DNA of 64,000 nucleotides, from positions 168,093,624-168,157,623 of the forward strand of contig CM057461.1 of NCBI GenBank assembly GCA_030035585.1, written 5' to 3'. This DNA comes from Dugong dugon. Taxonomy: Eukaryota > Chordata > Mammalia > Sirenia > Dugongidae. This document shows, one piece after another, positions 1-11,818 of this stretch. A model generated the notes under the pieces. It did no database searches. It had not been told where the DNA came from and worked only from the letters and a program-made list of their open reading frames with translations. Made by a program: the position numbers and the translations under genes. The number at the start of each line of letters is the position of its first letter. Position 1 is the first letter of the stretch.

Positions 1-178
1 GGTTCCCCTCCACTTACAAGGTGTGCCTCAGTTTCTTTCTCTGTAAATTCAGGATAATAAGAGAATCTGTCATTCCAGGTCACTGTGAGGATTAAATGAA
101 TTAATACATATAAAGGGCATAGGACAGATCCTGAATATTACAAGTCCTCAATACTAGCTGCTATCATCATCTTCATTT
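1..178 (+). mobile_element. MIR SINE fragment
   Basis: Part of a PARD3B intron. It matches the MIR 3' half: TGCCTCAGTTTCTTTCTCTG near the start, then GTGAGGATTAAATGAATTAATACATATAAAG and a tail of the type 'tagctgctatcatcat'. It is an old mammalian repeat with no coding content. Confidence 0.7.
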
Positions 179-694
179 TCCAGACTTTTCTATGTGTACT
201 CTAGATTTCACTGTAAGTTTTTTGAGGCCTGGGAAAGAGAATTTGGCCCACAATTGGATCCTAATAAGTACTGACTAACTTACCTCCCAGCTGGAAATAG
301 AAAGAAAAGTCTAACAAGATTTTTAACGACTTAGTTATAGGAAAATCACAGCTACATAGTGCTTTTACTTAGAAAATAAAGAAATAGCTTAGGAAAGGAG
401 GGGTAGATGGGAATGGGAAGATCTATTTATAGTAACTGGGTCAATTAAAAATGACTGAATGTTGCAAGTAGAACAAGGAAGGATGCTCTACTCTGAGGCC
501 AATCTAGTATTAGGGAAAATGGAGGAGGCCTCACCTTGCTTCTGCTTCCCTTGAGAACCAGAATAGTATTGATGAACATAAAAAATGGCACGTGGTGAGT
601 AATAAACAGCTGTTGTTGAATATTGAAGTGAGAATGCATGCAGTGATGCTTGAGGATTAAGAATGTTACGTCTACATTCACAAAGAATATTGGT
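179..694. other. Intron sequence with no recognised element
   Basis: AT-rich intronic DNA. The open frame on the minus strand at 445-681 has no recognisable domain and is not supported as a gene. Confidence 0.5.
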
Positions 695-1545
695 GAAAAG
701 TTTTTTTTATAATGCCCTTGCCTAATATTGGTACCAGGGTCATAATAGCCTCATAGAAAGAGTTGGGAAATATTCTATCCTCTGAATTTTGGGAGAAGAG
801 TTTTTATAGAATTAGTATTATTTCTTCCTTAAATGTTTGGTAGAATTCACCAGTGAAGCCATCTGGGCTTGAAATTTTCCTTGTGGGAAGGTTTTTAACT
901 ACAAATTCATTTTTTTAAAAACATACCTATAGGGCTGTTCAGACTATTTCTTTGCATAAGCTTTGGTCATTTGTGTCTTTGAAAAATTTACCCGTTTCAT
1001 CAGAACTATGTGAATCTGGGATTAATTGTTCCGAATCACTGAGCCAAGACCTTACTTTGTACTCTAATCTATCCCACTCATTATGAAGTTTTGCAGTCTA
1101 GTTGTTGTGAATAGGCCCTGGGTGACCGTGAGGCTCTGTGAGTAGTTCTTTTCCAGGTCTTGGGTAGTTTTCTCATACTCAACTGATACATCAGGGAATC
1201 CTCTGCAGATCTCACAGTTCTTTCTGTACAGTTCTCTCTTCTCCAGTACTCTGCCCTGCAAACCCTATTGACCTTGGCTTCCCTGAACTGCTAGCTCCGT
1301 GTCCTCAAGCTAGTGATACTGCCAGGATCTGCCTGTGTTCACCACAATCTGGAAAGTCTCCAGGGAGTAAGATGGGAAATCGTAGTGTTCACCTCATTTG
1401 TTTCCCATCTCTGGGGAGTCACTGTCCTTCATTGCCTAATGTCTTCAATGCCACTGTTTCACATATTTCATCAATGTTTTAATTGTTTTGGGGGGAAGTA
1501 TAAATCTGTTCCCTGTTTCTCCATTTAACCAGATACAGAAGCCCA
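695..1545 (-). mobile_element. L1 fragment, minus strand (decayed)
   Basis: Text such as GGTAGAATTCACCAGTGAAG followed by CCATCTGGGCTTG and TTTGTGTCTTTG is the usual antisense signature of L1 ORF2. Downstream, the segment around 1355-1530, with TTTCCCATCTCTGGGGAGTC and TAAATCTGTTCCCTGTT, looks like old L1 non-coding sequence, so it may belong to the same or a second fragment. The short frames here are remnants. Confidence 0.55.
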
Positions 1546-1929
1546 TTCATGAGTATTAAAAATATTTTTTGCTGTTATGCTCAAAGAGTTTTATTATATA
1601 TTATACATCTTTAGACCCATGAGTTTAGTTTCTCCTTTTGGGGACATGGAAATGACAACCCAGTTAAAAGAATTGAAAGTATTGAAAATGAAAAGAAAAT
1701 GAAATTTTATTTATAGACCCTCTAATAAACATGTATTTCTCTTCCTAGCTGTCTTTAAAATATGCAATAATAAAAATGAGGTACCCCAAGTAGGCTGGGG
1801 AAAAATTTCTCAAATCTTTTGCCAGTAAAGAATTTAACTTACTGTGCATCTATATTAATTTATTGTTAAAAAAAAGTGGCTAATTTACAAGCAGGTCTGA
1901 TCCTTGTCTCTTTTATTTCTTCTCCTCAG

Positions 1930-1974
1930 TGCCAGATGAAAGCAACATCCATTCATTGGCTGGACACAAATCGG
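1930..1974 (+). CDS. PARD3B: PARD3B internal 45-nt exon (15 codons, phase 1-1)
   Basis: A short internal exon of the Par-3-like polarity scaffold. It is preceded by a long pyrimidine tract ending in CTCCTCAG and followed by the strong donor GTAAGA. Read with two bases completing a codon from the previous exon, it gives PDESNIHSLAGHKS. Its final G joins AA of the exon at 58780 to make the Glu of [10 protein letters not shown], so the phases agree across a 56.8-kb intron. The length is a multiple of three and both ends are phase 1, so skipping would keep the reading frame. The assignment rests on the match of the spliced peptide to PARD3B as I recall it and on the consistent phase. It is too short to identify alone. 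A cassette-exon role is inferred, not shown. Confidence 0.85.
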
Positions 1975-3819
1975 GTAAGAAATATCTTGTAACTTACTTT
2001 ATATCCTCCTTCCTGGAAATCACTGGCTGTGTTTGAGTAGCAGTTGGAACCCGCTTCCATCCACTAGTCACGGAAAGGCTTGCTAATTAATACATGCGAT
2101 GTCTCTGACTTCCACAAAGATGAATTATTGCTTGGCTATGTGTGTAGTGGCATAATGTATGCTGACTCAAAATGTTCAAGAGGATAGAATAATGGTTTCC
2201 AAAAAAATAATTTAAAAACCAAAATTGTTAAACCTGTATGCCAGCTGAACACTTAGGACAAGAAAAATTGTAAAGAAAGCACAAGGTGATATGCACATTA
2301 AAACAAGCAGAGTCAGGATTTCCAGAATAAGATATGTTCATTTCTCCTCAAAAAAGAATAGTCTTTTGCCTGTCATCATAGGAGGTTATGCAGAACTGAC
2401 TGGATTATATTTCTTTAGCTTCATGAATGAGCTCCCAGAGTTTCTAGAAAGTCCATAGGGATCACTACACGTTTACTGGGTCTTTCTCTGACACATTTAA
2501 GGTATCTTCAATCCGAAGATCCAAGCTTTTCCTTCATTACCAAGTAGCCTGCCTGCTATCCCTTTGCCCTCCCTTCATCATTTTTTCACATTAGTTGAAA
2601 ACAAAACAGTTAAGCTATTAAATACTGCAGTAATCCTTTTCCTCTAGGAGTTCATAATTTTGCTGGGGGTGGGAGGGAGATATCCATTTTACTCTTAGAA
2701 CTACCATTCTAAACAGCAGAAGTGTTGTGATTTGTTGGCATCCTTCTGTTTTTGAGACAAAGATGTCTTTCCCATCACCAAGCATCTCCTGTGTTTATGT
2801 GCCAATTATGTTTTCAGCAGTAAGTGGCCTTGATGCCTCATTACCTCCATCATGTTCCAGGGCAAGATTATGATATTTTTTCTTTTCTTCTTTTTCCAGA
2901 TTCTCTAGCGATAACAGCGGGGAAGGGTTGATTCACAAATCTGAGATTTTTTTTTTTTTTTCCCTGTTCCTCCTAATAAAGAGCCCAAGAGGTTAGATCA
3001 CTGGAAAATAAAAGATATCTGTGGAAGTGATAAGTTGCCAGATGCTGCTTGTTCTCATCATCCTCTTCCATTAAACTCTCTACGACTGGAAATATTTTTA
3101 GAAGCCTGAAGGAAGTTCTCATGTCCAAGGAAACCGAAGGATAGCCTATGTTGTTTTCATCTTAAACACGTGCTACTGCTTGTAGTTCTCCTACACATAT
3201 TAATAATCCAAAGATTAATGCCCTTTTATGTACTGGGGCAGGCTTCAAGGCAAAGAGTTGAAGGGGTTTTTTAAAATGTTTATCAATTTGGCTTTAGAAA
3301 ATGAGCAAATAATAAAACCTTCTGGCCTTTCCCAGGAAAGCAAATCTTATTCTTGTCTTAGTCAACTTCTAAGCAAATTATCTGTTAGCCAATAACTGGA
3401 AATTATTTTTATTCTTTTTAAATGAAAGCATTATCATTTTAGTATATTGCTATAATATTTTAGGTTAACTTGAATGATCTGTTTTTATAGTGTGATATAA
3501 AAATATTAATAAAGAATTACTCTAAGTACAAAACTTAAAATAATCTTCCAATTTAGAAATAATATATCAAAAATTGCATTATTTTAGAGCTGACAGGCAG
3601 GTTAATTGTAAACTTCACATGGAGGCTCTACTTTACCGGGTAGACAGAAATAGTACCACCAGTCTTTGTATCATGTGAACTACCCCTTTTAAAGACATTA
3701 GATGTTTTAAAGAAGATTTTATTTCAACACTCTGTCCCTTATATTTTTAAATATTTTCATATTCTATCAAAGTACCATCGAGTTTTTCACTGGGCATTTG
3801 TGGGACACTGCTTGTATGT
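1975..3819. other. PARD3B intron, 5' part, no recognised element
   Basis: First part of the 56.8-kb intron. It is AT-rich with a poly-T run at 2947-2961. I see no open frame with recognisable content and no repeat family I can name. Confidence 0.5.
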
Positions 3820-3903
3820 GTTAGGTCCCGTTGAGTTGCTTCTGACCCATAGAGACCCTATGCCCAGTCCTGCGCCATCCTCACAATCGTTGTTGCAGCC
3901 ACA
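3820..3903 (-). mobile_element. RTE-class LINE 3' end fragment
   Basis: Reads TTAGGTCCCGTTGAGTTG, then GACCCATAGAGACCCTATG, then CAGTCCTGCGCCATCCTCAC and AATCGTTGTTGCAGCC. This is the reverse complement of the RTE 3' end seen in sense orientation at 26513 and 47474. It is short and missing internal bases. Confidence 0.7.
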
Positions 3904-5970
3904 ATGCAGATGCTAAAAAAACAACTAGAAACTTGATAACTGGAGTAAAAGTGGCATGCGATAAGACACCCTCACCTCAAATTATACACGTTATAGTTAA
4001 TTCAGATGAGGGCATCCTGTAAAACATTAAAGACAATTCTTGACAAAATACAAAGCAACATTAAAGACAGATATGCTACAATGATTATGAATTTATACAC
4101 TTCAATAATATACCCTCCCCTCCGTTTTTTTACATTTATTTCTTTTGGAAAATTAGTCTTGAGTTGTAATGGTTCTCAGGAACTCATCCCTCACATAAAA
4201 TGTAACTTCCTTCTAAGTGCTGGGCTTATGTAGAGAGATTTCTCATTGGGCTTTGGCGGTGGTGGTGGTGGTAGCAGAGGGTCAAGGGTTCTTTAGATTC
4301 TGGTGGCATCTTCCAGTTACAAAATCGCTTTTTGAATTTGTCCAATATATAACTACAGTACAAATCTACCGCAAGCAGTCTACGGCCACTAAGCAAGTTA
4401 CTGGTTTGGACTGAAACTTGTAATGTTCTGTGATCATACTTGCTGTACCAGTGTTAAAAGGGCCGCTTATCTGTTGCAGTATCCTTTCACTTTCCCCAAA
4501 CCCTTACCCCAGATTATTTAGGTAAAGATGTGACATCTCTTTTGCTAAGAAGAAAAAGGAGTTTCTACTTCTGTTTCTTTTTAATTATGGAAATGTGGGC
4601 AGCTTTCATTCTCTCCCAGGCCATCAGGAAGTTAAACAAATTGAATTGTATGTGCTGACCTAAATATATCATCCATCCTCTTATTTGGGATGATATTAAA
4701 CATTTTAATAAATTCATCTGAGTTAACCTTTCTTCTGAGTCAGCGATTTAGTGTGTAGAGAGCCATTCTGTGCCAAGTGCCATGTGTTGGTCTGGCTTGG
4801 GTACCTTCCAGATTTGTGACAGTGTTCTTGGCACCTTTTCCTTGGCTCGGTCTTGAAATGGTTGATTCCTTGGAGCTTGGATCAAATCAAAGGCCCAGGT
4901 AAGATAAATCTTTCTAATATTTTTTGGCACAGAATGTAGACTTCCCCTCCCTCCTTCTGGAATCTAGCTAGTATTCTTGAGATTCCTCTAATGACCTATT
5001 TCAGGGGCTTCCCCTGACAGTGCGTTGCATCTCATTACCTTGCCAGGGAAGATAGCAGGGTGATTTTCCTGTTCATAATCTTTCAGGGTCCTCCTGCTTG
5101 TATGAATGGTGTCTATATCTGTGGAATGATGAGATCCATCCAGAGAAGTTAGAAATAAAATGCATTCTGTTTGGTGCCTTTAAGAAAAAATCACAAGTGT
5201 CAGAGAGTTTTAAAAAACCTAAACATGTTTTTGACCTCATTCCCTCACTCTCCCACTAATTGAATTCTGAAAAATATTCAAATCCTAGCACTGCAGGAAA
5301 GAAAACAGCAAACAGTTATATTTTAAACAATAAAGCTATTGTTTAAAATGACTTAAATATTCTGGAAGAACTAGAATCCAGAGAAAATGACATCAAATTT
5401 GGCATTGCTTTTTTTTTTTTTAAATTATTCTTTAATTTTGACTGTACTCAGAGTCACAAAGTATGTCTGAGACGAATTTTTTCTTTCTTTTTTCTGTGTC
5501 GTGAACTAATACTTAAACCAGTAGTTCAATGCTACTCTGCATTCAGATAGAAAGGACTTACAAATTTTCCTTTTTTTTTTTTTTTAAACTGTGTCTTCTT
5601 TTTTTTTGTTTTGATTTACTGCTTGGAACTGTTTTAATATGTATTGACTGTCTGCAGAGATCTTTGCTGACCCAGCTCTTTAAGATGATGCAGTACTGAA
5701 GAAAGCCAATGAGTTCTTCTTTATGAGCTCTGACATATTAATTAGCAAAATGGACTAAAAAGCTTTCCTTTTTTTATTTTAATTTCTTATATTCTCAAAC
5801 ACCTGTCTATATAGCTGTAAAACAGGCAAGTCTGTAGAAGTAATGGTTGGCAGTAAGTCCAGACCTTTTCTGCAACAAGTTTATCAATTAACGGGCAAGA
5901 ACTCATTACCATCTGGGGCGATTTCTCTATACAAGGTACCCTGCAGCCACCAAATATGGTTGGTACCCTA
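3904..5970. other. Intron sequence with no recognised element
   Basis: No gene. It contains a short (GGT)n run at 4254-4272 and several poly-T tracts (5407-5420, 5570-5585). Small open frames at 4006-4414 and 4748-4930 have no recognisable product. Confidence 0.5.
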
Positions 5971-6062
5971 CACATTTTACTGATGAAGAAACTGAAGTTC
6001 AGAGCATTTAAGTACTTGGTCTCTCTGCTGCTAATTAGTGGGGTTGGGATATGAATCAATAG
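5971..6062 (-). mobile_element. MIR SINE fragment
   Basis: Contains TTTTACTGATGAAGAAACTG followed by AAGTTCAGAG and ends with GGGATATGAATCAAT, the antisense MIR core and B-box side. Confidence 0.65.
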
Positions 6063-6348
6063 AGTATGTGGAAGAGCCTATACTTTTGGCCAATTCATGT
6101 TCCACCAGTGTACGCCTACCACCTCATAGTCCCAGAAACTGAGAGGAATATTGGGTGAGACACAGTCCTTACCTCTAGTTCTATATGAAAATCATAACAC
6201 ACACATCAAGAAATTCAATAAATCCTTGTTTATCTTTTCTAATCTCAGCCAGCTGATAAAGGAACAGAATAATTCCTCTAGCAGATTACTGTAATGAGTA
6301 GTATAAGAGAGAGAACTAATCTGATAATTCTTGCTTTTGTTTCTCTGC

Positions 6349-6440
6349 ATACATATATGAATGTGTGTGCATACATATATGTATATGTATATATACATAT
6401 GTGTGTGTATATATATCTATATATATGTGTATATATATGA
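6349..6440. repeat. TA/TG microsatellite
   Basis: Interrupted run of ATATAC, TGTATA and GTGTGT units. The open frame across it is a repeat artefact. Confidence 0.9.
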
Positions 6441-6750
6441 TTGATAGTGTGGGCCAAGTTGAGAGATGGGAGAAGGTACGCATGTGATATGCAGGTGGTG
6501 CTTATAAATTATTATTATCCTTATAGCAAAGGCAGATATTTTAATATGCAGGTTGCTAAATTGGAAGACCTTACATTCTGCTCTAAATGCATTGTATGTA
6601 AACTACAAAATCTAGAGAATTCAAATTTGGCCCAAGAGTTTCTGGAGCTTTGCAAAAGAATAGAGGTCTCTAAAACATAAGATGATTGAATAGTCACTTT
6701 AATATAAGACTGATGAGCTATTAAATGGCATTTCATAAGTTTTGTCAAGT

Positions 6751-6997
6751 CTTAATATTATATACCTTTATACAATATCTAAATTAAACATGCATATAAT
6801 TTTGGAACACCAACCATGGTAATGTCTCATATTTGAATCTTCTAATTAGATTGCTATTTTTCATGACTTTTTACTCTTATCCATGATGAGGAACTAAAAT
6901 CTTAGAGTTAGTGGCTAGTATACTTTAAATCTCCTTATCAGTTGGTTACGGTAATACTGCATGATAATTTATTTAGGCAAAAGTCTGTATTGGGTAC
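6751..6997 (+). repeat. Direct repeat copy 1 (247 bp, partner at 7550)
   Basis: Runs from CTTAATATTATATAC to TTGGGTAC and matches 7550-7796 over the same length at roughly 90% identity by eye, with small compensating indels. The 552-bp spacer is not duplicated, so this is not a simple tandem unit. It could be two copies of an unnamed interspersed repeat or a local dispersed duplication. Confidence 0.85.
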
Positions 6998-7385
6998 TTT
7001 CTAATTTTTTGTCATTTGTTAGGTTGCATAAATATAGCTCTATGCATAAGAAGTGTGTCAGTGTTCCCCATGCTCCATCTCTGGTTTACATTTCTTTGGC
7101 ATTCAGGAAGTTATAAAAAAAGAGCACTATGTCTTAGGTTCTTCCTACACAAACTAGATTATGAAACAGCCTTGATATTTCCTATGTTGCAGAACATTAC
7201 TGAATATGGTGGTTTCTATAGTTCAATGAATCAAAACAAATTAGAAAGAAATATATGTCTTTTTAGAAATGAGGTAAGAGTCTTCATATTCTAATGTGGT
7301 GTCAGTTTGTATATCTCTGAATTTCGTGAGTTAATAGAGAGACAACTCTTTTTTTTACAAATAAAATTTCAAAATTAATTATTTT

Positions 7386-7520
7386 AGTTCCACTCACGTT
7401 TATTAAATGCTTACTCGGTGACAAATATTGTGGTAAGTGCTAGAGATACAAAGAGTATTTTGACATGGTCTCTCCCTTTGAAAACTGTTTATTATGTGGT
7501 TGGGGATGAAGACATTTAAA
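7386..7520. mobile_element. L2-type LINE 3' fragment
   Basis: TTTATTAAATGCTTACTCGG, then GGTAAGTGCTAGAGATACAAAG and a GACATGGTCTCTCCCTTTG stretch follow the common L2 3' pattern. Old and diverged. Confidence 0.5.
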
Positions 7521-7549
7521 TATTGTATATACATGGTATTTATATGAAC

Positions 7550-7796
7550 CTTAATATTATATACATTTATATAATATCTAAATTAAATCTGCATTTAAAT
7601 TTTGGGACACCAGCCATGGTAGTGTCTCATATTTGAGTCTTCTAATTAGATTTTATTTTTCATGACTTTTTATTATTATCCTTGATAAGGAACTGTAATC
7701 TTAGAGTTAGTGGCTAGTATACTTTAATTCTCCTCATCAATTGGTTAAGGTAATACTGCATGATAATTTATTTGGGCAAAAGTCTTTATTGGGTAC
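7550..7796 (+). repeat. Direct repeat copy 2 (247 bp, partner at 6751)
   Basis: Second copy of the segment at 6751-6997 in the same orientation, 799 bp downstream. Both copies share the central AGAGTTAGTGGCTAGTATAC block and end at the same base. Confidence 0.85.
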
Positions 7797-7974
7797 CCAG
7801 TTGTGCTGAAGAGTGCAGTGCAGAAATATCACACAGGAAATATTGTTTGATTCTGTTTAGGATTGGGGATGGCTGTCAACTTTTAGGAAGGAAGTGCTTC
7901 CATAGCAGCATGTGAACGCTACACAGAAATTTGACAAATAGAAAAGATCAATGAGCTAACACATTTCAAGCTTA

Positions 7975-8350
7975 TGGAAAGTTATGAAAATATGAAACAC
8001 CATGGTGTGTTCAAGAAACTGTAAGCAATTCGGTGCAGCAGGAGTATGAAGGGAGAGTGACAAAAGTCTAAACTGAGCAAGTAGGTGGGGATCAGATAAT
8101 AGGGAATTCCTAATACATGAAAGAATGTATTCCCCAACAGTCAGGGAATCTAAATGGATTAAAGGAGGAGAGTGGACAGTTTTATATTCTAGTAATATCA
8201 CTCTGGTGGCTGTGGGGACTTGAGTGGACAAAAAAAAAAAAAAGACAAGCAGAATAGTTACAAGACCATTACAGTACTCCAGATAAGAGATGATGTGGGC
8301 CTAAGCTTAAGTGATTAGCACTTAGAATGGAAATAGAAGTAAGGAATATT
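7975..8350 (+). mobile_element. L2-type ancient LINE fragment
   Basis: Phrases like CATGGTGTGTTCAAGAAACTG, GCAGCAGGAGTATGAAGG and ACAGTACTCCAGATAAGAGATG match the long L2-associated consensus I recall. An A-rich run lies at 8230-8243. The minus-strand frame here is a shadow. Confidence 0.45.
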
Positions 8351-9299
8351 TAGAAAATAAAGCCCTGAAGATACTTTGTTGTTGTTGTTATAGTTTTGCT
8401 TTTTTCAGTTGGACTTAGTAGAATGAGAAGGATATAATATGGTTCTCAGTGTATCAGTCAGCTATTGCTACACTTTTATGCTATGTAATAAAACCAACAG
8501 TGAACATTTATTTCCTGATTGTGTATCTTCAGGTAGGATAAGATTTGTTGAGCTCAGCATTGAATATGCTTCTATATACAAAATCTGTATTTTTGTTTTT
8601 GAGTAATGTCATAGTTGCTTTCCATTATCCTTTTCACTTTTATCATGGTATTATATTTCTTTTTCCTCTAAATGTAAATGCACAGAACAAATTATTTTGT
8701 TACGAGCACCAGTAAACATTTGTTGAGATGACATGTTTTGGTACACATTTCTTCTCTATCCCTTATATACTGATATTTACATTACAAAATTCTTGGTAAC
8801 AAAACTGTTTATTAGCCTGTCTGTCTCATTATTCAGAGTTTGACAGTTTTATCTTTGGAGATAAAATTTACTGTGCTAAAGTGTGCATTAATTCAGAAAG
8901 TTGTAGTTTTTTTGCATTTTTTGAATGGTTTTGAACAGTGAAAAATAATTTTAAAAAGAGAAGAAGGTATTTCTACATATGGCAAATTCTTCAAATGTGG
9001 TTGAATTCTCAAACTTCCCCATCCCTGGGGAATATGTGTCTTGTAAGTTTGGAAGACAATGGCTTGGAACTGACAAATCTAATGGTGTTTCTAAATGCCA
9101 GAGTGAACATGTACAGTGAAAAACGTTATTAAATGACTGCATGATGCCTGATAAATACAAAGTGAATGTTTGACATCAAAACTTTACTGGAGATTGAGCT
9201 ATGGGCACTCAACTTTGGATTAGCTCTGCAGATGGAGAGGAGCAACAGTAGGAGCCACACAAAACAGCAAGTAACTTAAAAATTATACTAAAATGCCAT

Positions 9300-9471
9300 G
9301 GAAAAAAACAAAAAACAAATCCGTTGTCATCTAGTAGATTCCGATTCACAGTGGTCTTATAAGACAGAGTAGAACTGCCCCATAGAGTTTCCAAGGAGCA
9401 GCTGGTGGATCCGAACTGCTGACCTTTTGGTTAGCAGCTGAGTTCTTAACCGCTGCGCCACCAGGGCTCCA
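9300..9471 (-). mobile_element. AfroSINE, minus strand, with TSD
   Basis: The antisense copy begins with an A-rich tail (the 3' end) and ends in CGCCACCAGGGCTCC, the reverse complement of the SINE 5' head. The RTE-like tail, the tRNA-like B box (GGATCCGAACTGC region) and the A box are all present. Target-site duplication AAAATGCCAT lies at 9290-9299 and 9472-9481. Confidence 0.93.
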
Positions 9472-10418
9472 AAAATGCCATCATCAATCAGAATATCATT
9501 GTATGAATTTGGATGTACCAGGGGAAAAAAAACAAATCACATTCTTGAAAACATAGCAGCTATAAATTTGAACCTACAATCTGAGCATAAGTCTTGTGCT
9601 CCTTAGTTTATACTTGGCTTTACGATGCCTTTAGTAAACTTTTTACGCTGCAAATATTTCAGTAAAATTGTTGGACTCTGTACCTAGCTATAAATAATGA
9701 TGGCGTCCAATGAAGAGTAGACTTGGGAAGAGCTCAAAAGCTTTTCAGTGAAACCATTTCAGAAAAGTTTACATTGAGACTTAGACTTTTTAATAGCTTT
9801 TCTAAGGGAAGGTATGTTATGTGTGAATTAGTTGTGGGGAAAAAATAACTGAGACACTCTGATTCCAAAGTCCTTAAAAGGTTATAAGCTTCTTGCTTGC
9901 AACGCCTTTATTTTAAACTTCTATGGAAAATCTAGTCTGCAAGTGTTCATTGAGTGGCTATTTAGTCACTCTAGCAATGGTTTTAATTTTAAAATTTTTC
10001 TCAGCTAAAAATTAGCCAACATATAGAAATATTGGAAGTGCAAGTATAAACCCAACCTTGGAAATTTGAAGATTAGCTCTTACATTATTATAGACGTGTC
10101 AGTCTACGTTGTATAATACAAAATATGTCAAAAATCAGATTTTATTTTTAAAACCTGATAAAGGTATGATATTGCCAAATGATGGGTGAAAAATATTTTT
10201 AGAATATATTGACTTTAATAATGTTGATATTACTTTACACTAGATAAGGTGTATATACATGAATTTCATAAGTGAATTGAATAGTGATTTAGGGGGGAGG
10301 AAGAGAAAAATTAAAAACCTATTTCAAGTAGAGTGTTGGCTTCTTTAAAAAAAACACTCATTTATTTCTGTACTTTGGCTTCAATGACATGATAAATTTC
10401 AGTATCTTTAGCAAGTCA

Positions 10419-10610
10419 GGAGCCCTGATGGCTCAGTGGTTAAGTGCTCAGCTGCTAGCAGAAAGGTTGGTGGTTCTAACCCACCAGCTGCTCCCAGGGA
10501 GAAAAATGTGGCAGTCTGCTTTCGTAAAGATTTACAAGCTTAGAAACCTTATAGGGCAGTTCTACTCTGTCCTATAGGGTCACTATGAGTCCACTATGAG
10601 TGGATTTATT
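10419..10610 (+). mobile_element. AfroSINE, plus strand, longer form, with TSD
   Basis: Starts GGAGCCCTGATGGCTCAGTG and continues through the B box GGTTCTAACCCACC. It has the extra middle block GAGAAAAATGTGGCAGTCTG, then TCTGTCCTATAGGGTCACTA. Flanked by TTTAGCAAGTCA repeats (10407-10418 and 10611-10622). The overlapping 62-aa frame is not a gene. Confidence 0.92.
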
Positions 10611-10875
10611 TTTAGCAAGTCATACTATGCCTTCTTCATCTTTTCAGGACCTGCCCTTCCAGCCTTGTCTCCTGCCACCATCACCCTCCACCCAACCTGA
10701 TCAACCTCATCCATGTGTATACCCAACTAACAATTGCTTTCTGACCATATCTTGCTCTTTCATACGTCAGAGCCCCAGCTGAACTTAAGACCCAGTCTCC
10801 TTGAGAAACCACCCCCAGCTTCCTCAGGCAATGTTCTCTTCTATTGCATAGCTTTGTTTAACTTCGGGTGTCTCT

Positions 10876-11033
10876 GTTGTTGTTATGTGCCATCAAGTCA
10901 ATTCCAACTCATAACAACACTATAGGACAGAATACAACTGCCTCATAGGGTTTCCAAGGAGCAGCTGGTGGATTGGAACTGCCAACCTTTTGGTTAGCCC
11001 AGCTCTTATCCATTGCACCACCAGGGCTCCTCA
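10876..11033 (-). mobile_element. AfroSINE, minus strand, short form, with TSD
   Basis: Begins TTGTTGTTATGTGCCATCAA, which resembles the RTE tail, and ends ACCACCAGGGCTCC. GGTGTCTCT flanks it on both sides (10867-10875 and 11034-11042). Confidence 0.9.
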
Positions 11034-11264
11034 GGTGTCTCTAGGCTCTGTTTTTATACTATTTCAATTCTCTCACACTTCCTTCCCCACTCACACTCCT
11101 GCTGCAGAGCCATTCAGCCCCAAGATCCCCCTTAGGCTATTTTCCAGTGTCCTTTGTTCAGTAGTCATGGTTTCTTTACACCATTAATATTCCTAAGACC
11201 CAGCTTTTCCTCATCCAGTCAAAAGAACTCTGTTACCGACTGCATAAAGGAGAGAACCAATGAT

Positions 11265-11340
11265 AACTCATTTATTAAATAAATATTTGTTGGACACCCA
11301 CTGTATCCCAGGCACTGTGCCAGAAACTACAAAAGAAAAA
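11265..11340. mobile_element. L2-type LINE 3' fragment
   Basis: Contains AATATTTGTTGGACACCCAC, then TGTATCCCAGGCACTGTGCC, the usual L2 end pattern. Confidence 0.5.
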
Positions 11341-11362
11341 GTTGTCTGAATATGAATCCCCC

Positions 11363-11818
11363 ATCTTAGTCATCTAGTGCTGCTATAGCAGAAATGCTGT
11401 GAGTGGATGACTTTAACAAAGAGAAGTTTATTCTCTCACAGTCCAGTAGGCTACAGCTTCAGGGGAACGCTTTCTCTGTCGTCTCTGGAGGAGGGTCCAT
11501 GTCATTAATCTTTCCTTGGTCAGGGAGCTTCTCTGCACAGGAACCTCAGGTCCAAAGGATGCACTCTGCTTCTGGCACTGCTTTCTTGGTAGTATGAGGT
11601 TCCCATGTGTCTCTGCTCACTTCTGTCTTTTATATCTCAAAAGAGATTGGCTTAAGACACTATCCAATCTTGTAGATGTCATCAGTATAACCTCATCATA
11701 CTGATAGAGTTTACAACACATAAGGAAATCACATCAGATTACACAATCTACAATACTGGGCATCATGACCTAGCCAAGTTGACAGATATTTTTGAGGGAC
11801 ACAGTTCAAGCCATGACA
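11363..11818 (-). mobile_element. Solo LTR, endogenous retrovirus type, minus strand
   Basis: Begins ATCTTAGTCATCTAGTGCTG and ends TCAAGCCATGACA, so in sense it runs TGTCATGGCTTGA to CATCTAGTGCTG (reverse-complement reading). It belongs to the same family as 33522-34023 and 51480-51985, sharing the CAGTGCCAGAAGCAGAG-like block and the AATAAA region near the 3' end. About 456 bp, with no internal viral genes. Flanking duplication is unclear here. Confidence 0.75.
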
